A DNA stretch of 64,000 bases from Mercurialis annua (taxonomy: Eukaryota; Streptophyta; Magnoliopsida; Malpighiales; Euphorbiaceae): NCBI RefSeq assembly GCF_937616625.2, contig NC_065576.1, positions 15,750,501-15,814,500 on the forward strand, written 5' to 3'. The notes beneath the pieces are model-generated. The model saw only the letters and a list, made by a program, of their open reading frames with translations, made no database searches and was not told the DNA's origin. Made by a program: the position numbers and the translations under genes. This document shows, piece after piece, positions 1 through 12,276 of this stretch; position 1 is the first letter of the stretch, and each line of letters begins with the position of its first letter.

Positions 1-1711
1 TTAGCAGTAAAATGTGGGGCTGCTTTGCAGGCACAAATAATAATTGAGGATCCAACTTTAGAAAATTATTGTGAACAAACCGTAAGTCGAAACTAGTCAA
101 AGTCTACATAGAAGTTGTAGATATGATAGTGAAGTATAAGAATATCAAATTTGTTTCGAAACCGAACTGTTTTACGGGTGCTGTTTCGAGGCCCAAACAG
201 CAACCCTTAGAGGATTGTTTTAGCTGTTTTGAAAATCAGCTTTAAGGAACCAACTTCCGACTTAGTTTCCGACACTTTCGAGATCTCCTTTCAAACTAAG
301 GTCTGAATGAATATGTAGGCGACATTCCAAACTGTTGGAATGTCATTTTTATTTAAAATATGGATGACTCTAAGAAATAATTTTAATAGCTCAAAGTTGG
401 TCGAAAAACATGAAATAAATAAGACGTTTTAAGAAGCTAATTTTGAGCAATATTTTGGAGATCTTAGAGATGTCGAATGAAGTTCGGGTCTCAAGGAAAG
501 TCGTAAACGATATTATGAACTACAGGAATGTAAAATGTGTTTGGTAAACGGGCGGTTTTAGATGAGCATTTTTGATAGCCGAAGTGAGCTAGAAAAGCAA
601 TTTTTGAACAAGTTAAAGTTAACTTAAAATGTTAAGTTATTTGAAGCAAATTATTTTTGTTAATCAAATATGATTTTGATTAATATCAAAGTTAATTAAA
701 ATAGAACTTATCATTAAAAATTCTAACGATAGAATTCTATATTAGATACGACGAAATATCGAGCTACGGACTTGGCAAGCCAAGGAAGTTCGACAAGAAT
801 CGACATTTTAGTTATTATTATTATTTTGGATTTTTAGCGATCCAGGTGAGTTGCATTTTACATTCGCGTATTATTTATAAAAGCTAATTTCATATAAGAT
901 AAGTATTTCTGTCAAATACATCGCATTTATATGATTTATTTGTATGGGATTTTGTTATGTTTGATTGCTTTGATATATCAACCTTGTGGTGATGTTTATG
1001 GTGTGTGTGAGATATGAGATTGGTTTGTGTGAGTTGAATCGCATACATCGGTTGGCTTCGCTATCGATGTCAGGCATATAAAATACATCGGTTGGCTTTG
1101 CTATCGATGACAGGCATATATGATACATCGGTTGGCTTCGCTGTCGATGTCAGGCATATAGGATACATCGGTTGGCTTCGCTATCGATGTCAGACATATA
1201 GGACACATTGGTTGGCTTCGCTATCGATGTCAGGCGGATGAGGTTAAGAATGATAGTTATGAAATGAAAAAAAAGTCATGAATTATATTTTGAGTATGCG
1301 ATGTCATAATTTTAATAATACCGTTAATAATTTGCTAACTCACTCAGTTTTTCCCAAAATATTGACCCCCTCACTCTGATGTTTTCAGGTAGACAGAGTC
1401 GGATCAGACAAACCATCTTCGTTGTGCCAAATGTCGATTGACTTGCACAAAGTATGAGTTCCTAGAGCTGCAGTAGTCAGTAGGTGTTAGAATAAGATTT
1501 GTGAAAACTGTTTATTTTGATTGTGAACTCTGATATAATATTTTAATATCTATAATTGTATTATCTTAAAGAGTTTTCTAAAAATGTTTTATATATGATA
1601 TTAGGTTTTTAATTGAAAATAATTAGTAGTAGTTTTAGGCTTGCTACGGGTTCCAGAGCTACCACTCCCATTCCCTAGCGCCGGTCTTGGCTCAATAAAT
1701 TGGGTCGTGAC
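1..1711 (+). repeat. Tekay-type gypsy LTR, cut by window edge
   Basis: The last ~75 bases, ending GGGTCGTGACA at 1711, are the reverse complement of the first bases of the LTR at 4212 (TGTCACGACCC, then the 'gcgctagggaatgggagtgg' stretch). This is therefore an LTR of a related family in opposite orientation. No primer-binding site follows 1711; Tat-type coding sequence starts at once. It is therefore a 3' LTR or solo LTR lying in the Tat element. The 5' end is outside the window. The body has diverged strongly from the 4212 copy, so it may be a different subfamily. No coding region is seen in 1-1699. Confidence 0.6.
1043..1242. repeat. 40 bp tandem repeat, five copies, in LTR
   Basis: Five head-to-tail copies of a 40 bp unit containing ATACATCGGTTGGCTTCGCT and then ATCGATGTCAGGCATATA. 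Copies differ by a few substitutions and the last is incomplete. The array lies about 470 bp from the LTR end; the LTR at 4212 has a different tandem array (4868-5070) at a roughly equivalent distance from its corresponding end. Confidence 0.85.
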
Positions 1712-1830
1712 ACGTCCAAAGGAACATATTATCAAGATCGGTTAGATATAGCGGTAGTGACAGATGATAACAATGACGAATCATATGAGGAAGTTTGTTT
1801 GGCTAAACTTTTAGGGAAGACACCACAAGA

Positions 1831-2511
1831 ATGTTCTGCATTAAAAAGCCGAGATTTGCCAAGAAAAATAAAAGTGCAGCTATTAAAAAAGACTATTCGT
1901 TCGATTTGACAAAGGCAGATGAGATATTTGATGCCTTGTTAAAATACGGTCAAATAGTATTGGGAGACGGACATGTGATCTCTCCAGCGGACCAGAGGGT
2001 TGGAAAGAACTATTGCAAATATCACAACTCTTGGAGACACAGTACCAACAACTGGGTTATCTTTATGAATGTGATCCAAAAGGCCATTACTGAAGGCAAA
2101 CTTCTCTATCCAACCAAAAAAGAGGCCGAAGAAAAATGTATTATTATCATTACAGTTCGGCCAAATTTTGAACGAGTTTCGAGAAGTGGGCGTGTATTGG
2201 AAAGCTGGGATCCGAAGAAACCAAAACTCCGGGTGGAGGATGCACCAACGAATAAATCACTTCCTAAGAGCGAGACGCCTAAAAAGATGATTTTTGAACA
2301 GATCGTCGAAGTACGGTGTCCGTCATTCAAGACATGCTTCAAAGCGGAACATAATTTGTGCTGCCAAAACTCAAAGACTTTTAAGCCCAAAGCCCCTACA
2401 AGGGAGTGGAAAAAGCATGAGCCCAGGACAGAAAGGGGTGTCACAATCTTTAAACGGATGTTTCGGCCAACTGAGGAACAACTTCATATGAGCAAGACTC
2501 AAAAGACATGA
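1831..2511 (+). pseudogene. Tat-type gag C-terminal fragment
   Basis: A 226-codon open stretch. Residues ~20-105 contain SFDLTKADEIFDALL and then KYCKYHNSWRHSTNNW, the post-capsid region typical of Tat/Retand-like gag proteins, where a Cys-x2-His type motif precedes an Ile/Glu-rich helix. The N-terminal capsid domain is absent; the LTR ending at 1711 lies directly upstream. The C-terminal half is basic and poorly conserved. Beyond 2511 the same protein continues only as short shifted pieces, so this is a relic and not a functional gag. Confidence 0.6.
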
Positions 2512-2967
2512 GAATGAGACAAGAGTCTCATAAACTAGTCGTTCCTAGTGAGTTAGAGGGATCATTGGGAACAAAGAATGCTCTTCCCGTGAATAGACGA
2601 TTGACGTATCCAGACAAAAAAAAAATTGTCTTGACAAACACAAGAATTATTTCCCGGCGATCACAAGCGTCGCTCTAAATCTCCAATAAAAAAGATTAGA
2701 AAATTTGGGTGGAGAAGAGACTGATCAATTCATCGGAACAACCAAACTTCAGAGCGAACCAAAAACAGGAGATATTGGAGAAGAAAATATCAACAAAGAT
2801 GATTCAGGAACAGCCAAGTTATCATACAAAGAGTATATGGTGATTTCAGTGACAAATAGTTAATTACGAGCTAAGGGAATTAAAGAGGTTTTACATGATG
2901 TCTGTTTGATGACTTCACCAGAATCATTCCGCAATAAACCGAGAAAAAAGGTATATTAGATGGAAAC

Positions 2968-4211
2968 GTGGTAATGCTTGACGAGAGTGACACAAAAAAT
3001 TCAGCCGTCGTATCACTTAGCAAGCCAACTCACAGAATGACAAAACACATTCGGCCGTTGTATATAAAGGCCGAATTCAATAGTGTACAAGTGAATAGAA
3101 TGCTTATCGATAACGGAGCTGGAGTTAATATACTACCTGCCCGAATGTTGAAGAAATTGAGAATCGAACGTGATCAGTTGGAACCGACTGATGTATAAAT
3201 GAGTGATTTTGCAGGTGGAGAGATAGCAGCTGAGGGTTACATAACCCTTAAAACTAAAATAGGCCGAGTAGAGACAAAATAAGGATTTTTTGTGTAAATG
3301 CGAGAAGCAATTACAATATCTTACTCGGCCGGGATTGGATCCACTCCAATATGTGTATCTCGTTAACAATGCACCAAATGTTAATAAATGGCGCGAAGAC
3401 GGGATTGGTGAGGTGGTGCAAGGGGATGCAAACCTATTTAGGGAAGATAGTTATTTCTTGGAAGCGTTGATCTACGATGAGCAAGTTAAGGACATCCAAT
3501 CTTTGAGCGCAAAATATAATAACACCCCACGCATGGTAGTGAATGCGGATCGGCCAATTGAAGTTACCCTTGGGGGCAAGGGCCGATCATCGATAATGCA
3601 AAAATATGATGATTAACAAACACCAGATCATCAGAGAAAAGGTTCATGACCTTTTTGAGAGACGAGTTCACTTGAGGATTATGATCAAAATCCAAATGGA
3701 GCGCTTCAAATAGTTGACTTAAAAGTCGCTACTGGGAAATTGGAGGATGATCCTACTCAAGTGCAAGACAAATTGGTAGAGATAAATATGGGATCGGCGG
3801 ATCAAGTTAAGCCGATATTTGTCAGTTCGGGATTCGACGTGAGCTTAGTTACTCATTGCGTTGTTACAAGAGTTCCGATATTGTTTCGCATGGTCATACA
3901 AATAAATGCCAGGTCTTGACCGATTTATTGTGGAGCACAAGTTGTCGTTAAAGCAAGGATTTAAACCATTTTGGCAGCCTCCGGGATGAATGTCCAAGGA
4001 AGTGGAGACACTTATTCACGATGAAATCAAGCGTCTCGAGGCAATTAGTTTTATTAGGGAAGCAAAATATACGGAGTAGATATCTAATATTGTTTTGATG
4101 GTTAAAAAGAACGACAAACTGAGAGTATGTGTTGACTTTCGGAATTTAAACTTAGCCACACAAAAAGAAGAATATCTGATGCCCATAGCCGATATGATGG
4201 TTGACGGTGCA
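2968..4211 (+). pseudogene. Tat-type protease and RT N-terminus, broken
   Basis: 2968-3198 encodes an HRMTKHIRPLYIKAEF stretch and then LIDNGAGVNILP, the retropepsin active-site region with Asn in place of the usual Thr/Ser after Asp. 3290-3616 continues in another frame. From ~3730 to 4211 short frames give an MPGLDRFIVEHKL motif, GFKPFWQPP, VKKNDKLRVCVDFRNLN and MPIADMMVDGA, the front part of a gypsy reverse transcriptase. Several stops and frameshifts separate these pieces. The catalytic YVDD part is missing because the reading is cut at 4212 by the Tekay LTR. Confidence 0.7.
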
Positions 4212-6666
4212 TGTCACGACCCGAAATCTAGAGCCGCGACCAGCGCTAGGGAATGGGAGTGGTAGCTCCGAAACCTGTAGCACGCCTACAACCACTCTAA
4301 ACTTTTCGCGATCATATCAAATAAGCAATCATACAAAATGTTTTCATAATAGCTTTTTAAAACGATATGTTTACAAACGTCTATTCACATTCTGAAAAAT
4401 GCATAAAAACTAGGGTCTTATAATGCGATGACACCTATCAAGCATTGCCCCGTTTCACACATCAAAAGCAAACGGTTTAAGAGCAGATAAAACTATACCA
4501 GTTTACAAAATATCAGAGAATAGATAATACATAAAGTCGTTTGACCAAAAACCATATAGACATCTAGGACTGGACTACTGCAGCGCTATCGATCGAAACC
4601 TTTTTTATACATACTTCAAAATACAGACTTCTGAAACAAGGATAGAAGTTTGTCACGTCATACCACTATTTACCTGAAAATGATTATAACAACAGGGTCA
4701 GTCAAAACTGAGTGAGTTCACAAGTTTATAAATGAGTATTCTATAAAACAAAACAATGCTATAAATCATTCATTCGTATGCATCCAAATATAACTTCTGA
4801 TTGAAACCCTAATCCTCAATTCATCGAATCTTCCGAACTGAACTCTTCCTTGCAATCGAGACGATTGACTTAATCCTGATGGTTAGGTCCCTGGATAGTT
4901 CAACCGAGTTAACCAATACCATCTGGTAGAGTCCCGGTATAGTTCAACCGAGTTAACTAATACCATTACTCAAATCCAACTATCAATATGAGTCCCGGGA
5001 TAGTTCCACCGAGTTAACTCATTAGATACAGGTCCCGAGATAATTCCACTGAGTTAACCTTGTATCTAAACAAACAAGAGACGTCTTCAAATCATTAAAC
5101 AAATGAAGAAGCATATAGCTTTGAACTTAACTAGTGATCATGTAGTTTCTATTGCCGCCTAATAGGAAAGTATATTTCATCGGATCTATATTGGTTTCAA
5201 GATAATGATGCGTGTATTTTATACAAAGCATTTTTTATAACAAGTCATGCTATGCAATTCATATAAAACAATTTGCATTTAGAAAGCAATGCATGTTCAA
5301 TACAACAAATGTAAACACATATATACTCACTGCTTGCTACTCCAAAAACTTTGATCACACGACACCCGTCAAGTCTCACGAGCTCCTCGTCCGGTAGTTG
5401 GTTGCCTCGCCGGATCTAGGAAACAAAGAAACATAACTCGAGTAAGAATCTAACTCAATAGACATTCTAGACTCGAGATATAAACATACACGTAACTCGT
5501 CGAGTTCTAATTGCGTTTAATCTCGTCTCAATTCTATCTTTACTTATCGATCTTTGATACTATCTCAATATCGCTTTAGATTTAATTTTTCAACATAAAG
5601 TCTAAACGTCTAACTCCATATGTCAAAACCCTAATCATATTCTTATGTTTTATGTTCAAATTTCATGTTTTTGGAGATTGTAGTTCAATGTCAAGCTAGA
5701 ATACTTCGCGTTGGGTCTCGGAATAGCATCCCCGCTTCAAAAAAGGCTTGGCACATCGTGCCAAGCCTTCCTCGTGTCGTGAGGTCTGCCCTCACGTTGT
5801 GAGGGACTTCCTCACGCCGTGAGGCACTCTCTCACGTTGTGAGGGACCTCCTCACGTCGTGAGGAGTGTCCTCACGTCGTGAGGACTCTCACTTCCGCCC
5901 CAAACACGCATCTGACGTGATTCTGACTCAATTCTAACCTACTTTCACGTACCCATCATCACCACAATGCATTGAAACATCAAAAATGCATAATCTAAGC
6001 TTAAAACGAATTGATTACGTGAATTTGATACGGTTTCATCGAAACCCTAACTGCGGTAAACAAAAACCCATCAATTTAACTCATTCTAACAACAAAATGA
6101 TAGCTTACCTTGATTCCTCGTCGAAGCACGATTAAACCGCAACAAAAACTGTCGAATTCGGATCAAAAATGGCAAACCTAGGTGAAGAACAGTGATGGCG
6201 TGAAGAATGAAGGATTTTTCTAAGTTTTGGTATCCAATCATAATGAATTCAAATGAATTCATTTCCTTCTCTATTTTTGCTAAAGTACAATTTGACTCAA
6301 GCAGTTCAAACTAGTACTTTAACTCAATTCCTTAATTAGCGTCCGCGTCTTATTTTAAAACAGTCTCAATTACGTGAAACTTTACCGATAAATTCATAAA
6401 AATATTTTACGGATGATGGCGTATAAATTATTAGCTTATGACCTACATTTTATTTTATATTAATTTTCTTGGATTTTTGTTAGTCCCGCTAATACCCACT
6501 CTAACAAATAATAATTACCAATAAAAATTATTATTCTGCGATCAACTTTAAAAACTTATTACGATTATCATTCTTAAGTAAATATTTATTTCTGACCTAC
6601 TTCACCTAAATTTCATAATTTATGAAACGTGACACGATCTAATACCTTAATTTATGGGTTATTACA
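4212..6666 (-). repeat. 3' LTR of Tekay-type element
   Basis: Begins TGTCACGACCC and ends GGTTATTACA on the plus strand, with the purine tract immediately beyond 6666. Its first ~365 bp align with 15623-15995. It contains a tandem array around 4868-5070 with repeated 'agttcaaccgagttaac' units and a palindrome array at 5745-5883. Pieces of the same LTR family recur at 29578-29790 and 30855-31612. No gene is seen within it. Confidence 0.85.
5745..5883. repeat. Array of palindromes at exact 20 bp period in LTR
   Basis: A perfect 10 bp stem with a 3-base loop (GGCTTGGCAC at 5745, partner at 5758-5767) is followed by six 13 bp near-palindromes of form CTCACG-N-CGTGAG starting at 5771, 5791, 5811, 5831, 5851 and 5871. 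The copies at 5851 and 5871 are perfect 6+1+6 palindromes; the others have one or two changes (for example CTCACGTTGTGAG). The core CACGTC/CACGTT resembles plant bZIP/bHLH sites, but no binding is shown by the sequence. Confidence 0.9.
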
Positions 6667-6680
6667 TTCACCCCTCCTTA
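6667..6680 (-). other. Polypurine tract of Tekay-type element
   Basis: On the minus strand the sequence TAAGGAGGGGTGAA lies directly before the 3' LTR. This is the expected plus-strand priming site and fixes the LTR edge at 6666. Confidence 0.8.
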
Positions 6681-6747
6681 TAATAAATTCGTCTTCGAAT
6701 TTAAATCTTAGCCACATACTTGGGATAAACAGATGCGGATATCTCTG

Positions 6748-8230
6748 TCACATATTTTCCTCCGTTTCCCACGTGTATTCTTCAATAGAATGGTTCCTCC
6801 AAAGAAATTTCACCATCAGAATCTCTTTAATTCGAAGCTTTCGTACATCCGTATCAATAATCTCCACTGATTCTTCTTCGTATGATAATTCTTCGTTCAC
6901 TTCCACGAGAGGGATCTGATACGTATTTCCGAAGCATGGAAATATGAAACACAGGGTGAACTTGTACATATCTAGTGGCAAATCCAGCTTGTAGGCAACC
7001 TTTCTGATACGTTCTACGATCTGGTATGGACCCACATACGTTGAAGATAGCTTTCCTTTCTTTCCAAAACAAACTACACCTTTCATAGGTGATACCTTGA
7101 GAAAAACATAATCTCCGACTTGAAACTCTATATCTTTTCTCTTTGGGTCTGCATAAGTTTTCTATCAGTTAAAGGTAGTGTTTAAAAGTTGTCTAATAAG
7201 AGGTACCTTCTCTGAGGTAATCTGGATAATCTCTGCTCCCGTCAACTTTCTTTCTCCGACCTCATCCCAACAGATAGGGGATCTACGCTTACGTCCATAT
7301 AGGGCCTCATAAGGAGCCATCTCAATGCTCAAATGATAACGGTTGTTATATGAGAACTCTACCAAGGGTAAGTATGCATCCCAACTTCCTCCAAAATACA
7401 AAACACACAAACGAAGCATATCTTTTAGAGTTTGAATTGTCCTTTCACACTGACCATCTGTGTAAGGATGAAAATCAGTGCTTAAGTCTAACTGCGTTCC
7501 AATGCTTCTTGCAAACTTTTCCAGATAGGTAAAAAATTGAACCTTTATGGGAGACAATCGATACAGGGACTCCGTGTAAACTGGAAATCTTGTCAATATA
7601 CACCTGTGCTAATTTTGATGCTCAATACGTTGTCTTGATGGGAATAAAGTGTGCTGACTTTGTCAGGCGATCTACAATCACCCATATAGAATCAAAACCT
7701 CTTTGTGTTTCCAACTACAAAATCCATGGCGATCCTTTCCCATTTCCACTCTGGAATAGGTAAAGATTGAAGAAATCCATGTGGTCGTTGATGTTCCAAT
7801 TTGACTTGCTGACAAGTCGGGCACTTAGCTACAAATTATGCGATGTCTTTCTTCATTCCATTCCACCAATACATCTCTTTGATGTCACGATACATCTTGG
7901 TTGATCCATGATGTATACTATACATCAATCCATGGGTCTCTTCCATGAGCTTCTGTCTCAAATCATCCAGATTTGACACACATAATTTGGTGCCATGTCT
8001 TAACATTCTGTTGATAACGTTGAAATCTTGATTCTTTTCTTGTTGAACTTCATCTATCAATCGTTTCAGTTGAGGATCCTCGGCTTGTAATTCCTTGATT
8101 CGATCAATCAACGTTGGTCGAATATTTAACTGAGCTAACAAACTTCCAAGGTTTGAAACTTCAAACTTGACTCCTTGGCTATACAACTTATGAATCTCAT
8201 TAGCTAATGGTATCCGCAATATTATAGTAA
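6748..8230 (-). pseudogene. Integrase and chromodomain, Tekay type
   Basis: Read from 8230 down: a zinc-binding H2C2 region ([19 protein letters not shown], then [10 protein letters not shown] near 7840-7940); integrase core pieces (DFHPYTDGQCERTIQTL, then EFSYNNRYHLSI near 7320-7490); the GKRGKL-like C-terminal motif (KGVVCFGKKGKL near 7080); and a chromodomain (EILMVKFLWRNHSIEEYTWE near 6760-6830). Frameshifts fall near 7070, 7165 and 7600-7830. Integrase would join element cDNA into host DNA, and the chromodomain would direct it to chromatin. This copy cannot make a whole protein. Confidence 0.85.
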
Positions 8231-9500
8231 TATGCGCATGACTGCCTGCAGACTTTCTGTTCAAAGCATCTGCCACCACATTGGCCTTTTCGGGATGATA
8301 TTGAATCGTATAGTCGTAATCCTTTACCAATTCTAACCATCTTCTTTGCCAAAGGTTTAACTCACGTTGATCAAAGATATACTTCAAACTCTTATGATTC
8401 GTGAATATTTTGCATGTTGCTCCATATAAGTAGTACCTTCAAATCTTCAAAGCGAAAATTACCGCTGGTAATTCCAAATCGTGAGTCAAATAGTTCACTT
8501 CATGTTTCTTCAACTGTCGAGATGCATAAGCTATCATTCGACCATGCTGCATTAAAACGCATCCTAATCCAACTCTTGAAGCATCGCAGTATACTGTGAA
8601 TCCTTTGGTTCCTTCGGTTAATGCTAATACTGGTACTGTTGTTAAGCACTCCTTCAGTTTTAGAAAACTGACTTCGCATTTATCCGTCCCGTCAAACTTA
8701 GCATTCTTCTGAGTTAACTTCGTCAATGGTGTGGAAATATTTGAAAAGTCTTGCACGAACTGTCTGTAGTACCCTACTGATCCTAGGAAACTACGGATCT
8801 CCGTGACTGAGGTAGGTCGTTCCCACTCTGACACAGCTTCAATCTTCTTTGGGTCGACCATAATTCCATTTTGAGACACACCATGTCCCAAAAACTCCAC
8901 TTCTTTTAGCCAAAATTTGCAAATGATGCGCGTGCTCTTCCTCCGAACGCGAGTATATTAGAATATTGTCGATGAACACGATCACAAACTGATCCAAAAA
9001 CGGCTTAAACACTCAATTCATCAAGTCCATAAAAGCTGCTAGTGCATTGGTCAATCCAAATGACATCTCTAGGAACTCGTATTGTCCATAACGAGTCCTA
9101 AAAGCAGTTATCGAAATATCATCATTTCGAATCTTCATTTGATGGTAACCTGACCTAAGGTCAATCTTGGAAAATACTTTTCTCCTTGCAACTGATCGAA
9201 CAAATCATCAATTCTTGGTAATGGATACTTGTTTTTGATTGTAACCTTGTTCAACTGACGATAATCTATACATAATCGTAGCGATCCATCTTTCTTCTTA
9301 ACAAATAACACTAGTTCACCCCACGGGGATACACTTGGTCTTATGAACCCACGATCGAGCAACTATTCTAGTTGATCTTTAAGTTCCTTTAGCTCTGCTG
9401 GCGCCATCCGATATGGGGGTATAGATATTGGTTTTGTATCAGGAGCTAATTCGATACAAAACTCAATCTCTCGATCTGGTTGTAATCTAGGCAATTCTTC
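8231..9500 (-). pseudogene. Reverse transcriptase and RNase H, Tekay type
   Basis: RT motifs read down from 9362: [45 protein letters not shown], then after a shift the MSFGLTNA motif. The catalytic box reads F-I-D-N at 8965-8976, where the family has F/Y-x-D-D, so a catalytic Asp codon has become AAT. The linker/RNase H part (8439-8900 and 7836-8387) contains [33 protein letters not shown] and the end motif [15 protein letters not shown]. Stops and frameshifts separate the parts. Inactive copy. Confidence 0.85.
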
Positions 9501-9539
9501 TGGAGAGACATTTGGATATTCAAACACCATAGGTACCTC

Positions 9540-10003
9540 CTATACCTCTCCACTTTTCTTTTGCACATCCTTTATAATTGCCAAAAATCCTTGACATCCC
9601 TTCCTTAACATTCGACATGCTTTGATGGCTGAAATGATATTCGTAGGAGATTCCAACTCCTCACCTTGGATTGAAATAGGTTCAATTCCAAGAGGACTAA
9701 ATGTGACTATCTTCTTACAACAATCCACATTGGCATAGTGTTGGGCTAGCCAATCCATCCCTAGTATAACATCGAAAGCTAACACTTCTAGCAAAATCAA
9801 GTCAGCAATCAACTCTCTCCCTTGAACACTCACATGACAAGAAGGATAAATTATGCTAACTTTTATACTCTCGCCTGTTGGAGTAGCTACTGACGAAGGA
9901 CATTGTAAATAAGTGGGTTGCCTTTCCAACTTAACCGCAAAACTAGGCAAAACAAATGAATGTGTAGCACCCGTATCAAACAGAACTAATGCATCTTAAG
10001 AAG
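9540..10003 (-). pseudogene. Aspartic protease, Tekay type
   Basis: Near 9970-9995 the minus strand reads ALVLFDTGATHSF, an intact retropepsin active-site motif (D-T-G-A), followed by a 136-residue open stretch with LLEVLAFDVILGMDWLAQHYANVD, the second conserved protease motif (ILGMDWL). It lies between the gag zinc knuckle and the RT, as in gypsy polyproteins. It is separated by stops from both neighbours, so it would not be made as part of a polyprotein. Confidence 0.85.
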
Positions 10004-10039
10004 CGATAAGAAATGTACCTTGCACAACAACATTGGAAG

Positions 10040-11329
10040 CATGTGCCTCTTGAGGATTCAATGCAAGGACTCTATCCTAACTCCCACCAGCCTGGAAGTC
10101 TGAACAGTACCGCAATCTCCACCATTTCTTCCTCCTCGATTTCCATAACCACGGCCTCTCTGACCAGTGAATGTACTCCCCATCTGACCATATCCTGATG
10201 CTGCCTCATAAGCAGTTCTCTGCTGATTATAGAAAGGTTGCACAACTGTGGTCATAGAACCTTGGGTATCTGCCTCGGACAATCTTTAGCAAAGTGACCC
10301 TGTCGGCCACAATTGAAACACGCTCCGAATACAATATGACATGCTCCATAATGCCTCTTGTTGTAGATCTGACAAAGGGGTGTTGCAACTCCTACACCAC
10401 CCGTTGTCCTAGCACCTAATCTTGCTCCTGAAGTTTTAAATCGATTACCATGTTTGCCTCTTTTACGTTCTCGATTGCGCTGGGGTCTAGGGAAATTTCC
10501 AGCTTAAGACTTCAATGGGACACTCTGTACCATATGCACACTCTCACTCTTGATCGGCACTTGAACATAAGGATCTGGAAGTCTCCTGAATGAATCAATG
10601 AATTCTCGATCTGTCGAGCACTATCAATCAGCTGAACCAAATCCTTGTTCACATCCGACATCAGACTCACGAACTCGGGTCCTAATCCCTTCACAAACCT
10701 CGTGTTCACTCTAACCGGACCCACCACCAAGTCTGATGCAAATCGGCTCAATCTTGTGAAATCTGTAGCATACTCTTAAACCAATCTATCTACCTTGTTC
10801 AAATTCAACAATTGATCACGATGCAGCTCCGTCACTGAATACAGGAGAAAGAACTTTCTAAAGCGATTGACAAACTCAGTCCATGTCATCTGACCCATAG
10901 GTCGGCTGAATCAGACGTTGAAACCAATCCTTCGCCAGTCCTTTCAATGACATTTCCACGAGAATAATAAACTTTCTCTCATCAGTTTTGAGGCGTCTAA
11001 CATTACGCTCCACTTCTTCCAGAAAATTCATTGCATCTCCAGTACCGTCGAACTCAGTTGGCATAAGGTGCATGTAAGCCAAAACGATATCTCTATCCAC
11101 ATTCCCGACTAAATGTTACTGTTGCTGTAGCAACTGCTCTCGATGCATATTCTGGTTCTCCGCCTGAGCTGTCGCCATAGCTGCAACTCTAGTTAAAAAC
11201 TGGTTCATATTAAAACCTAGGGGATTCGCTTGTTAAGGCATTTCTGGTGCCTGCACTGGTTCTTGTACATTGACAGCTTGGCCTCCGCCTCTGCCTCAAC
11301 CTCTTCCACGGCCTCTACCTCTTCCGGGT
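10040..11329 (-). pseudogene. Gag of Tekay-type element, main part
   Basis: From 11100 down: a capsid region (HLMPTEFDGTGDAMNFLEEVER, then LAKDWFQRL) typical of retrotransposon gag; more capsid at 10512-10751 (FVKGLGPEFVSLMSD); and a CCHC zinc knuckle C-F-N-C-x4-H-x4-C at about 10265-10315. In-frame stops occur (for example TAA at 11233-11235). A Gly/Arg-rich segment lies at 11285-11329, just before the hAT insertion. The gag would form the cytoplasmic particle and bind the RNA; this copy is broken. Confidence 0.8.
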
Positions 11330-11337
11330 GCTCCAAC
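11330..11337. repeat. Left 8 bp target duplication of hAT
   Basis: GCTCCAAC directly before the terminal inverted repeat; the identical octamer is at 15188-15195 after the right end. Eight-base duplications are the hallmark of hAT insertion. Confidence 0.95.
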
Positions 11338-12276
11338 TAGGGGTGTCAAAATGGGTCATGACACGATAACACGATTCGCCTAACACGTAAATTTGGCGAA
11401 TCCGGGTTGAGGCTTAGCGGGTTCGTGTCATAAACGTGTCAACCCGTTTATGACACGAAATAATGGGTCGTGTCACGGGTTGACTCGCGAACTCATCTAA
11501 CCCGTTTATAATTTATATAACTTATAATAATATTAAAAAGAGGGTCATAATTGTCTTTTTCATTGGTGATATATATACCACTTTAATAAAAATTAGAACC
11601 CTAAAATAACTCAGCCTCATGTCACGATTTATGTCCATCCTCCTCTCCAAAACAACCTAAACATACTGGTCTTGTTCGACGGCGACGGCGCTATCAAATT
11701 GTTGGCAACGAAATTGTTAAGTTGTGGTGAAGGTTTGTTCATCTCCTCCAATTCCCATTAGTTATATCATTTATAATTAATTTGTTTGAATTTCATGTTT
11801 TGCTGCTGAAATTTATATTGATTTAAAATGTTAAGATTAAAGACTTTTTCTATAACAGATTTTATTTAATATTTGAAACCCTAAAAAATATATGTTAGTT
11901 AGCAGTAGCCGATTAAAAAGAGGGTCATAATTTAATACTTGAAACCCTCAAAATAAATTGTGGGTCCTAAGATATTTGTTAATTTGTTAGCATTTGGACA
12001 ATTTTCTTTTCATGTTAAATTAAATTATAAACTTTCCATATTATTTCATGTCAACTGGAACATATTCTTGCATCACGCATTATTAGAAATTAGCATATCT
12101 TAAAATTTAACTCCTCTGTTGTACATAATTATGGGAAAGATTTTGTTTTATTTTATAGTGACATTAGAAATTAGCAAAACTCTCTTTAATTTGTTAATTT
12201 TTATTTTATTTTATATAAATATTCTGATTTTTAATTACTGAATTTTCTTAACTTAATTTTAAATATTTATTTCAGG

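Larger units (their letters stand above)
1712..4211 (+). mobile_element. Tat-lineage gypsy element, internal fragment
   Basis: Decayed internal region of a Ty3/gypsy element of the Tat lineage, read on the plus strand in the order gag C-terminus, protease, RT N-terminus. It is cut at 4211, in the middle of the RT core just after the ADM-x-VDGA motif, by the LTR of the Tekay-type element. The 5 bp before that LTR are GTGCA, the expected target-site duplication; the matching copy is not found because the right side of the inserted element is broken. The rest of this RT is not seen elsewhere in the window. Confidence 0.75.
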
